Positions 1 to 6,941 of a DNA stretch of 15,129 nt are shown here, piece after piece; the first letter of the stretch is position 1; each line of letters opens with the position of its first letter. Origin of the DNA: Candidatus Latescibacterota bacterium (GTDB taxonomy: Bacteria; Eisenbacteria; RBG-16-71-46; SZUA-252); the NCBI GenBank assembly GCA_016207265.1, contig JACQPZ010000193.1, forward strand, positions 1-15,129, given 5' to 3'. Both the position numbers and the translations under genes were made by a program. The notes beneath the pieces were generated by a model. That model was not told the DNA's origin, did not search any database, and saw nothing but the letters and a program-made list of their open reading frames with translations.

Positions 1-1
1 C

Positions 2-886
2 GCGACGCAGGCCCGCGTGGATCCGTCGTTCGGGCTCAAGGCGCTCGCGCTCTTGAAGACCGGATTGAGCGCGCCTGAGGTCTTGAGGGCGCTCGCGGCG
101 ACGGACTCCGTTTGGGACTCTCGGCAGCTCGGAATCGCGGATGCGAGGGGGCGCGTCGCGAGCTGGACCGGCCCGAAGTGCCTCGACTGGGCCGGCGGCG
201 AGACCGGCGCCGACTTCGCCTGCCAGGGGAACATTCTCGCCGGCCCCGCCGTGGTCGCCGGGATGGCCAAAGCCTATCGAGAGACACAGGGGGAGATGGC
301 CACCCGGCTAGTCGCCGCGCTCGAAGCGGCGCAGGCCGCGGGAGGGGACAAGCGCGGGATGCAATCGGCGGCCTTGCTCGTCGTGCGGCCGAGCGCGACC
401 CGACCCCAGTTCAACCATCGATACATTGATCTGAGGGTCGAGGATCACAAGACCCCGATCAAGGAGCTGAGGCGGCTCCTCGAGATCCAGGAAGGATTCC
501 ACGGGGCCGACAACCATTTCCTCTACGCGGAGCAATACGAAGCCGAAGGATACCACGACCTCGCGGCGCGCGAGCGGGAACGGGTCGCGCAGATCATGCG
601 CCGCGCTCTCGGGCGCGGGGAGCGGGATGCCTCCATGCTGAACGGGCTCGCCTGGGCGTGCGCCACGCACGACCTCTTCCTCGACGACGCCCGCAGGGCG
701 GCGGAGCGAGCCGTGACGCTGGAGCCGCGTAACGTGGACATCCTCGATACGCTTGCCGAGGTCTGCTATCGGATGGGCGACGCCGCGAAAGCGATCGAGG
801 TGGAATCGCGCGCCGCGACGATCGACCCGAAGAGCCAGTACCTGAAGGACCAGATCGAGCGCTTCCGGAAGGGGAGCGGAAAGTGA
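2..886 (+). CDS. DUF1028 Ntn-hydrolase-like protein with C-terminal TPR (5' end cut by window)
   Basis: The gene runs in from beyond the left edge. Codons from position 2 already read ATQARVDPSFG, which aligns with ATQASTNRAFG in the middle of the next gene's DUF1028 domain, so the GTG at 17 is not the real start. The visible part holds the second half of DUF1028 (motifs GIADARGR, QGNILAG, AAGGDKRGMQSAALLV, YIDLRVEDH). After a helical linker come about two TPR-like repeats (LNGLAWACATHDLFLDDARRAA and the DILDTLAEVCYRMGDAAKAIEVE stretch). DUF1028 is a family of unknown substrate placed in the Ntn-hydrolase superfamily; by analogy it may cut an amide bond. The stop codon overlaps the next gene's GTG by four bases (GTGA), so the two are translationally coupled tandem paralogues, roughly half identical by eye. 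By analogy with its neighbour it probably has a signal peptide, but that part is outside the window. Confidence 0.87.
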   Translation, partial: ATQARVDPSFGLKALALLKTGLSAPEVLRALAATDSVWDSRQLGIADARGRVASWTGPKCLDWAGGETGADFACQGNILAGPAVVAGMAKAYRETQGEMATRLVAALEAAQAAGGDKRGMQSAALLVVRPSATRPQFNHRYIDLRVEDHKTPIKELRRLLEIQEGFHGADNHFLYAEQYEAEGYHDLAARERERVAQIMRRALGRGERDASMLNGLAWACATHDLFLDDARRAAERAVTLEPRNVDILDTLAEVCYRMGDAAKAIEVESRAATIDPKSQYLKDQIERFRKGSGK

Positions 887-1953
887 CCGCGGCAAGGCGG
901 CTGAAGGCGATCCTCGCGGCGGTGGCGATATTCGCCGCCCCGCCGGCCCGGGCCACGTTCTCGATCGCGGCCTACGATTCCGTGACGCAGGAGCTGGGCG
1001 TCGCCGTGCAGTCCCGCGCGTTCAGCGTGGGCATGGCCGTGCCGTGGGTGGAAGCGGGAGTCGGCGCGATCGCCACGCAGGCTTCCACCAACCGGGCGTT
1101 CGGGCCCTCCGGCCTCGCGTTGCTTCGCTCCGGGATGCCCGCCTCCGAGGTCATGCGCGCGCTGCTCGACGCCGATTCGGGGAGCGCCCACCGGCAGCTC
1201 GGCGTCGTGGACGCCCACGGCAGGAGCGCCAACTTCACGGGCAAGCTCTGCTCCGAGTGGGCCGGAGGGCTGAGCGGCGACGGCTACGCCGTTCAGGGAA
1301 ATATCCTCGCGGGCGAGGCCGTCGTGAAGGGCATGGAACGCGCGTTTCTCGAGACTCGCGGCGAGCTGGCGGAGCGGCTCCTCGCGGCGCTCGTCGCCGG
1401 GCAGGCGGCGGGAGGGGACCGGCGCGGCATGGAGTCGGCCGCCCTGATCGTCGCGCGTCCGAGCGAGAGTCATCCGGAATACCGGCTGCGGTACGTGGAC
1501 CTCCGCGTGGAGGATCACCGGGACCCGATCACAGAACTCGTTCGCGTCTACCGGATCCACGAGGCGCAGCGTCTCGCCGAGGCGCACATGGTCTACGCCG
1601 AGGAATACGAACGGGCGGGAAGCATGGACCTCGCCCGGATGGAGCGGGAGCGGGTCGCAGAGTCCCTTCAGCGGGCCCTCGCCCGCAAGGAGGCGAGCGC
1701 TTCCACGCTGAACGGCCTGGCATGGACCTGCGCCACGAGGGGACTCCACCTCGCGGAGGCGCTCGAGGCGGCCGAGCGCGCGGCGAAGCTCGAGCCGAAG
1801 AGCGCCGAGATCCTGGACACGCTGGCGGAGGTTCACTTCCGGAGCGGAAATGCCGCCAAGGCGATTGAGGTGGAGACGCAGGCGCTGTCATACTCTCCGA
1901 ACGACCAATACTTGAAGGACCAGATCGCTCGCTTCAAGAGCGCCACGAAATAG
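883..1953 (+). CDS. Exported DUF1028 Ntn-hydrolase-like protein with C-terminal TPR
   Basis: The protein has 356 residues and a GTG start overlapping the upstream stop. Residues 1-24 look like a signal peptide: Arg5/Arg6/Lys8, a hydrophobic run AILAAVAIFAA, then the signal peptidase I site A-R-A before Thr25. The mature protein would begin TFSIAAYD, the typical N-terminus of DUF1028 proteins. In family members without a signal peptide this is MTFSIV..., where removal of Met would expose the Thr as a possible Ntn nucleophile. DUF1028 covers about residues 25-235 (GVAVQSRAFSVG, GVGAIATQA, QGNILAGEAVV, GGDRRGMESAAL, YVDLRVEDH). A helical linker and TPR-like repeats follow at about 265-350 (LNGLAWTCATRG, ILDTLAEVHFRSGNAAKAIE). 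It probably acts outside the cytoplasmic membrane. The substrate is unknown and the hydrolase role is inferred from superfamily membership. It is a tandem paralogue of the preceding gene, and the S9 peptidase follows 18 bases later. Confidence 0.93.
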   Translation: MTAARRLKAILAAVAIFAAPPARATFSIAAYDSVTQELGVAVQSRAFSVGMAVPWVEAGVGAIATQASTNRAFGPSGLALLRSGMPASEVMRALLDADSGSAHRQLGVVDAHGRSANFTGKLCSEWAGGLSGDGYAVQGNILAGEAVVKGMERAFLETRGELAERLLAALVAGQAAGGDRRGMESAALIVARPSESHPEYRLRYVDLRVEDHRDPITELVRVYRIHEAQRLAEAHMVYAEEYERAGSMDLARMERERVAESLQRALARKEASASTLNGLAWTCATRGLHLAEALEAAERAAKLEPKSAEILDTLAEVHFRSGNAAKAIEVETQALSYSPNDQYLKDQIARFKSATK

Positions 1954-1971
1954 CACCCCGGAGACCAAGCC

Positions 1972-4071
1972 ATGCCTGAGCGACGCCCCGTTTCGCCGGA
2001 GGATCTCTTCCAGCTCCGATTCGTAGACTCGATCGCGCTCTCCCCGGACGGGACGCGTGTCGTCTACCAGGTCCGCACGATCGCCTCCGAACGGGACGCA
2101 TACGAGTCACACCTCTGGCTCGTCCCGGTTCGGGGCGGCGAGCCGCGTCGTCTCACGTTCGGCGAGCACAAGAACGGGAGCGCCGCGTGGAGTCCGGATG
2201 GAAGGTGGATCGCCTTCGTATCGGATCGCAGGGACAAGAAGGCGCAGATCTACCGGCTCTCCCTCGAGGGCGGCGAAGCGGAGCGCCTGACCGACCTCGA
2301 CGGGGACATCGGCGGTCTCGCGTGGTCGCCCGATGGGGAGAAGATCTCCTTCGCCTACCGCGCGGCCGACCCACCCGAGACGGGCCATCTGCCCGGATCG
2401 GTCGCCGCGAAGAAGGCGGCCGAGGCGAAGGCCGAGAAGAAGGAGCCGAAGCCACCGACGTTCCTTCATATCACGAGGCTCCACTACAAGGAGGACGGCC
2501 AGGGCTTCCTTCCGAAATCGCGGTTTCAGATCCACGTGCTGGACGTCGCGACGAGGGAAACCAAGGCGCTCACGAGTGGGGAGTGGGACCACGGGGCTCC
2601 CGTCTGGTCCCCGGACGGGAAATGGCTCGCGTTCGCCGCGAACCGGCTCCCGGACGCCGACTACCACAACACGGTCATGGACATCTGGCTCATCCCCGCC
2701 GAGGGCGGGGAGCCGCGCAACCTGACACCCGAGCCCGGCATGGCCTTTGCGCCGGCCTGGTCCAAAGACGGCTCGCGGATCGCCTACATGGGCAACACCG
2801 ACGAGGAGGACGCGTGGGGAGTGAAGAACTTCCATGTCTGGACCGTGTCGCCCTCGGGCGGGTCGGCCCGGAATCTCACTCCCGGGTTCGACCGGTCGGG
2901 TCTCGACCTCATGGGCACGGATCTGCGCGACTTCCATGAGCCGACGGCGCCGATCTGGTCCCCCGACGACGGGGCCCTCTATTTCATCGCGAGCGACCAG
3001 GGATCCACGCACCTCTACGCCGTCTCCTCCAACGGCGGGACGCCGAGGCGGGTGACTTCCGGCGCGCTCGCGCTCTTCGCCGTGCAGGGATCGCGAAGCG
3101 CGCCGGATCTCGCGGTCATCCGCTGCGGGCACATGGACGCGGGCACCGTCGCGCGCCTGGATCCTGCGAGCGGAGCCATCACGCCGCTCGCTCAGCCCAA
3201 CCGCGAGCTCTTCGACGCGCTCGAGGTGGGAGAGCCCGAGGAGTTCTGGATCGACGCTCCGGAAGGGCACCGGATCCAATGCTGGATGCTCAAACCGCCC
3301 GGGGCGGACAGACGCAGGAAGCATCCCATGGTGCTCGAAATCCACGGGGGGCCGCGCATCCAGTACGGAGCCTGTTTCTTTCACGAGTTCCAGGTGCTGG
3401 CGAGCGCCGGCTTCTACGTGCTCTTCTCGAACCCGCGCGGCGCGCAGGGCTACGGAGAGGAATTCACCCGCGCGATCGTACAGAACTGGGGCGGCCCCGA
3501 TTACGAGGACCTGATGCGCGTCGTGGACGAGGCGCTGCGGCGCTACCCCGAGATCGACCCGGATCGTCTGGGAGTGACGGGCGGCTCCTACGGCGGCTAC
3601 ATGACCAACTGGATCACGGGCCACACCGACCGCTTCAAGGCGGCCGTCACCCAGCGGAGCGTCGTCACGCTCCGGACGCTTCTTCTGGGCGGCGATTTCA
3701 GCGACGACTCGGTGCCCGAGTTCGGCGACCAGCCCTGGAGGGAATCGGAGGGGTTCCGCCGCATGTCGCCCCTGACCTACGTGGAGCGCATCAAGACGCC
3801 CCTCCTCATCACGCACAGCCTCGAGGATCACCGCTGCCCGATCGTGGAAGCGGAGCAGCTCTACACCGCGCTCAAGCTGATGCGCCGCGAGGTCGAGATG
3901 GTGCTCTTCCCGGGCGAGAGCCACGGGTTGTCGCGCGGAGGCATGCCCTCGCGGCGGCTCGCGCGCCTTCACTTCATGCGCGAGTGGCTCGTGCGGCACC
4001 TGAAGCCCGAACCGGTCTCGGGGACGAAGAAGCCCGCGGCGGCCGAGCCGGCGCTCGCACGAGCGAAGTGA
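1972..4071 (+). CDS. S9 family peptidase (acylaminoacyl-peptidase/dipeptidyl-peptidase type)
   Basis: This is a 699-residue serine peptidase of the prolyl oligopeptidase family, probably the S9C acylaminoacyl-peptidase group. Residues about 1-430 form a TolB/WD40-like beta-propeller with repeated blade motifs (SPDGTRVVY, SPDGRWIAFVSD, SPDGEKISFAY, SPDGKWLAFAAN). An Ala/Lys-rich stretch at about 144-163 comes before the typical RLHYKEDGQGF. The alpha/beta hydrolase domain spans about 440-680. Its nucleophile elbow GGSYGGYM gives Ser539, with Asp619 in SLEDHRCP and His651 in GESHGLSRGG, so the triad is complete. There is no signal peptide, so it is probably cytosolic and trims short or N-blocked peptides. 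The ATG at 1972 has a GGAG eight bases upstream. The last 20 residues (Ala/Lys/Pro-rich) look disordered. The stop touches the next gene's start with no gap. Confidence 0.96.
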   Translation: MPERRPVSPEDLFQLRFVDSIALSPDGTRVVYQVRTIASERDAYESHLWLVPVRGGEPRRLTFGEHKNGSAAWSPDGRWIAFVSDRRDKKAQIYRLSLEGGEAERLTDLDGDIGGLAWSPDGEKISFAYRAADPPETGHLPGSVAAKKAAEAKAEKKEPKPPTFLHITRLHYKEDGQGFLPKSRFQIHVLDVATRETKALTSGEWDHGAPVWSPDGKWLAFAANRLPDADYHNTVMDIWLIPAEGGEPRNLTPEPGMAFAPAWSKDGSRIAYMGNTDEEDAWGVKNFHVWTVSPSGGSARNLTPGFDRSGLDLMGTDLRDFHEPTAPIWSPDDGALYFIASDQGSTHLYAVSSNGGTPRRVTSGALALFAVQGSRSAPDLAVIRCGHMDAGTVARLDPASGAITPLAQPNRELFDALEVGEPEEFWIDAPEGHRIQCWMLKPPGADRRRKHPMVLEIHGGPRIQYGACFFHEFQVLASAGFYVLFSNPRGAQGYGEEFTRAIVQNWGGPDYEDLMRVVDEALRRYPEIDPDRLGVTGGSYGGYMTNWITGHTDRFKAAVTQRSVVTLRTLLLGGDFSDDSVPEFGDQPWRESEGFRRMSPLTYVERIKTPLLITHSLEDHRCPIVEAEQLYTALKLMRREVEMVLFPGESHGLSRGGMPSRRLARLHFMREWLVRHLKPEPVSGTKKPAAAEPALARAK

Positions 4072-4872
4072 GTGGAGCTTAGCGGCCGCTCCATTCTGCT
4101 CACCGGCGCTTCGGGAGGAATCGGCAGCGCGGCGGCGGGGCTTCTGGCGCGGGAGGGGGCGAAGCTCACGCTGTTCGCGCGCGGGCCGGGACCTCTCGAG
4201 ATCGTTCGCAGGAGAATCGAATCCCTGGGCGGAGCCGCGGTCGCCGTCTCTGGCGACGTCCGAAAGCCCGGTGACGCGGCCCGGGCCGTCGTGGAAGCGG
4301 TCGGCCGGTTCGGTGGGCTGGACGCGGTCGTGAACAACGCGGGATTCGGGTCTCTCGCCCCGTTTCGCGACGGATCCGAGACGCTCCTCGCCGAGCACCT
4401 CGAGACGAACGTCCTGGGCACATTCCGCGTGTCGCGCGCCGCGCTTCCGGCTCTCGAGGCGCGCGGACGCGGCGTGATCGTCAACGTCGCGAGCTTCGCG
4501 GGCAGGGTCGGGGCTCCGAATTATTCCTACTACAACGCCAGCAAGTTCGCGCTCGTCGGAATGTCGGAGGCCTGGCGGCGCGAGCTTCTCCCGCTCGGGA
4601 TCGATGTCGTGCTCGTGATTCCGCAGGCCGTGGAGACGGCATTCCTCGACCGGATGGGGAGAGACCGGGCGCTCGGTGCGGGCCCGGCGGGCACCGTGGT
4701 CTCCCCGTCGGCCGTCGCCCGCGCGATCGTCGCGGGCCTGAGACGTCCGAGGCCTGAAATCTACCTCCCCGCGCACAGCCGCTGGCTCGCCGCGATGAAC
4801 GTGCTATGGCCGGGTCTCTCCGACCGGATCATGATCCGGCTCTTCCGCGGTCCGAAGGTGGCCCGACGGTGA
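4072..4872 (+). CDS. SDR family NAD(P)-dependent oxidoreductase
   Basis: This is a 266-residue classical short-chain dehydrogenase. Visible motifs are the cofactor glycine motif TGASGGIG (11-18), Arg37 after the second strand (which usually means NADP(H) preference), NNAG at 88-91, catalytic Ser141, and the YNASK motif giving Tyr154 and Lys158. The C-terminus (GLRRPRPEIYLPAHSRWLAAMNVLWP and beyond) resembles SDRs with a C-terminal amphipathic or membrane-associating segment; that is an impression, not a firm call. The GTG start follows directly after the TGA of the peptidase gene, so translation is likely coupled. The gene downstream encodes a patatin-like lipase, which makes a lipid or acyl-chain substrate plausible. 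The specific substrate cannot be read from the sequence. Confidence 0.93.
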   Translation: MELSGRSILLTGASGGIGSAAAGLLAREGAKLTLFARGPGPLEIVRRRIESLGGAAVAVSGDVRKPGDAARAVVEAVGRFGGLDAVVNNAGFGSLAPFRDGSETLLAEHLETNVLGTFRVSRAALPALEARGRGVIVNVASFAGRVGAPNYSYYNASKFALVGMSEAWRRELLPLGIDVVLVIPQAVETAFLDRMGRDRALGAGPAGTVVSPSAVARAIVAGLRRPRPEIYLPAHSRWLAAMNVLWPGLSDRIMIRLFRGPKVARR

Positions 4873-4891
4873 CCCCGCCCGCCACGGACCC

Positions 4892-6010
4892 ATGATGCCC
4901 CCCTCGCCCGCCACGGACGGCGGAAAGATCGCCCTGAGCCTCACGGGAGGCGGGATGACGGGCGCCTTCTACGAGGTCGGATGTCTGGCCGCGCTCGATG
5001 ACTTCCTCGGCTTCGACTTTTCGAGCACCGGCTTCCATATCTACATCGGCGTGAGCGCGGGGGCCTCCGTCGCGTCGCTGCTCGCGAAGGGGGTGCCGGT
5101 GCGGAAGGTCTACTGGGGGCTCCTCCACGGCACCGAGCCGGCCCTCCACTTCAAGCGCGGCGACTTCTACGTCGCGAACCGCTGGGCGATCTTGAAATCC
5201 GTGGCCGGGAGCATTCTCTCGCTGCCCGGATTCGTGATCCGGAGCATCCGGCTTCGACTGAATCCGTCCCCCTTCGAGTACATGCACTTCCTCGAGGAGC
5301 GGTTGCCCCCTGGGCTCTTCGCGCTCGAGGCCTACCAGCGGTACGTGTCGCGCCTCCTGGAGTCCTTCGGCAAGACCGACTCGTTCGCGGACCTGACGCG
5401 CGAGCTCTACATCCCGGCGACCGATCTCGATCTGGGGACGAGGCGCGTGTTCTCGAATTCGGACCGCGAGGCCGTGCCCATCTCGCACGCCGTCGCCGCT
5501 TCCTCCGCGATCCCCCTCTTCTTCCGGCCGTTCCAGATCCAGGGGCGGGATTACATCGATGGATCCACCGGGCGCGTCGCCCACATCGACGTGGGGGTCA
5601 AGGCCGGCGCTTCGACCGTGCTCGTGATCAATCCGCTCCTCAACATCTCGAACGACCAGAGCGCGGTCTGCATCCCGAGGCGGGACGGAAAGTGCGCCAA
5701 AATCTCGGAGAAGGGGATGTCGTTCATCCAGGATCAGGCGTCCCGGATCGAGACGCGGGTGCGGCTCGACGGAGAGATCCGCCGGTTGCAGGTGGAATAT
5801 CCCCAGGTGAAGATCTACCGGATCGAGCCCTCGACGAGCGAGGTGATGATGTTCCTGCACCCCACGATGAGCTATGCGGAGCGGGAGCAGATTTTGAGGT
5901 ATGGTTATACGTCGATGACGTCCATCCTGAAGCGGCGCCGCGCCGTCATCGAGGAGCTGATGCAGTTCCACGGGCTCAACCCTCCGGACGAGGCGAGCAT
6001 CGGCGGGTAG
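4892..6010 (+). CDS. Patatin-like phospholipase family protein
   Basis: This is a 372-residue patatin-family serine lipase or acyl hydrolase with a Ser-Asp dyad. The oxyanion-hole motif is LTGGGMTGAFYEVG near the N-terminus. The nucleophile motif GVSAG gives Ser55, and DGSTG gives Asp223, in line with the family's DG(A/G/T) signature. Patatins cleave acyl esters of phospholipids or neutral lipids. There is no clear signal peptide, although about residues 100-125 (SVAGSILSLPGFVIRS) are hydrophobic enough to touch a membrane. The C-terminal third (about 270-372) is helical and charged and looks typical of bacterial long patatins. The start is uncertain by one codon (ATGATG at 4892), and no good Shine-Dalgarno is visible. 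A 14-base direct repeat flanks this start. The SDR lies 19 bases upstream and the methyltransferase 21 bases downstream. Confidence 0.93.
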   Translation: MMPPSPATDGGKIALSLTGGGMTGAFYEVGCLAALDDFLGFDFSSTGFHIYIGVSAGASVASLLAKGVPVRKVYWGLLHGTEPALHFKRGDFYVANRWAILKSVAGSILSLPGFVIRSIRLRLNPSPFEYMHFLEERLPPGLFALEAYQRYVSRLLESFGKTDSFADLTRELYIPATDLDLGTRRVFSNSDREAVPISHAVAASSAIPLFFRPFQIQGRDYIDGSTGRVAHIDVGVKAGASTVLVINPLLNISNDQSAVCIPRRDGKCAKISEKGMSFIQDQASRIETRVRLDGEIRRLQVEYPQVKIYRIEPSTSEVMMFLHPTMSYAEREQILRYGYTSMTSILKRRRAVIEELMQFHGLNPPDEASIGG

Positions 6011-6031
6011 CGGCCCGCATCGGAGGCGCGC

Positions 6032-6940
6032 ATGATCCACAATCCACTCAAGAGCCGCTTGACCCGGGGAGAGCTTCTTCTCCTGGACGGCGCGCTCGGC
6101 ACGGAGCTCGCGCGCCGCGGCGTCCCGACGCCGTTGCCGCTCTGGAGCGCGGAGGCGCTTCTGGATGCTCCCGATACGGTGCGATCGATCCACGAGGACT
6201 ATGTCCGCGCCGGAGCCGACATCCTCACGACGAACACGTTCCGGGCGACCCCGCGGGCCCTGGCCAAGGTGGGAAAGGCATCCGAGGCGGAGCGGCTCGT
6301 CGAGCGCGCGGTTTCCCTCGCGCGGGAGGCGGCCGAGCGGTCCAGCGGGTCGCGCGAGATCCTCGTCGCCGGGGCGATCGCACCGCTTGAGGATTGCTAC
6401 CGGCCCGACTTGGCGCCGGATCCGGCGCTCGCCGAGCGCGAGCACTCCGAGCAGGCGGTGCGGCTCGCCCGCGCGGGCGTCGACCTCATCTTGATCGAGA
6501 CCATGAACTCGATCGCGGAGGCCAAGGCCGCGCTTCGCGGCGCAAAACCCGCGGGGCTTCCGGTGCTCGTGAGTTTCATGTGCAGGACCGCGCTCGAGAT
6601 CTGGAGCGGGGAGCCCTTCCCGGATGCGCTGCGCGCGGTGGAGCCGTTCAAGCCGGACGCGATCCTCGTGAACTGCGTCGCCCCGCCGATGGTCGCAGCG
6701 TGCCTCGAGGAAATGGCGAGATGCACCCGGACTCCCACGGGGTGCTATCCCAACGCCGGCGAGCCCGACATGGCCCACGGGACCTGGACCTTCGATCCCG
6801 CCTGGACTCCCGACCGGTTCGCAGAGACCGCGGCGACCTGGGTCGCGCGAGGCGCGCAGGTGATCGGCGGCTGCTGCGGCACCGGGCCCGAGCATATCCG
6901 TGCGCTCCGCGCGGCGCTTCCCACGGTGCTCGTCGAGTAG
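6032..6940 (+). CDS. Homocysteine S-methyltransferase family protein
   Basis: This is a 302-residue single-domain zinc-dependent methyltransferase of the homocysteine S-methyltransferase (Pfam S-methyl_trans) family. It resembles MmuM, BHMT and the N-terminal domain of MetH. The N-terminus has LLDGALGTELARRG, then GADILTTNTFRA. The zinc-binding cysteines are Cys215 (in VNCVAPP) and Cys281-Cys282 (GGCCGTGPEHI). The usual reaction moves a methyl group from S-methylmethionine, SAM or betaine to homocysteine to make methionine. The donor cannot be decided from sequence, and family members without that activity exist. The length fits the stand-alone MmuM-type enzymes. The ATG has GGAGG five bases upstream, a clear start. 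No other methionine-cycle gene is in the window. Confidence 0.94.
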   Translation: MIHNPLKSRLTRGELLLLDGALGTELARRGVPTPLPLWSAEALLDAPDTVRSIHEDYVRAGADILTTNTFRATPRALAKVGKASEAERLVERAVSLAREAAERSSGSREILVAGAIAPLEDCYRPDLAPDPALAEREHSEQAVRLARAGVDLILIETMNSIAEAKAALRGAKPAGLPVLVSFMCRTALEIWSGEPFPDALRAVEPFKPDAILVNCVAPPMVAACLEEMARCTRTPTGCYPNAGEPDMAHGTWTFDPAWTPDRFAETAATWVARGAQVIGGCCGTGPEHIRALRAALPTVLVE

Positions 6941-6941
6941 G

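Noticed and set aside
2107..4776. Very long open frame on the - strand opposite the S9 peptidase and SDR
   Set aside because: Its translation is Arg/Pro/Gly/His-rich with no recognisable domain, and the + strand carries two intact enzymes. It is a by-product of high GC.
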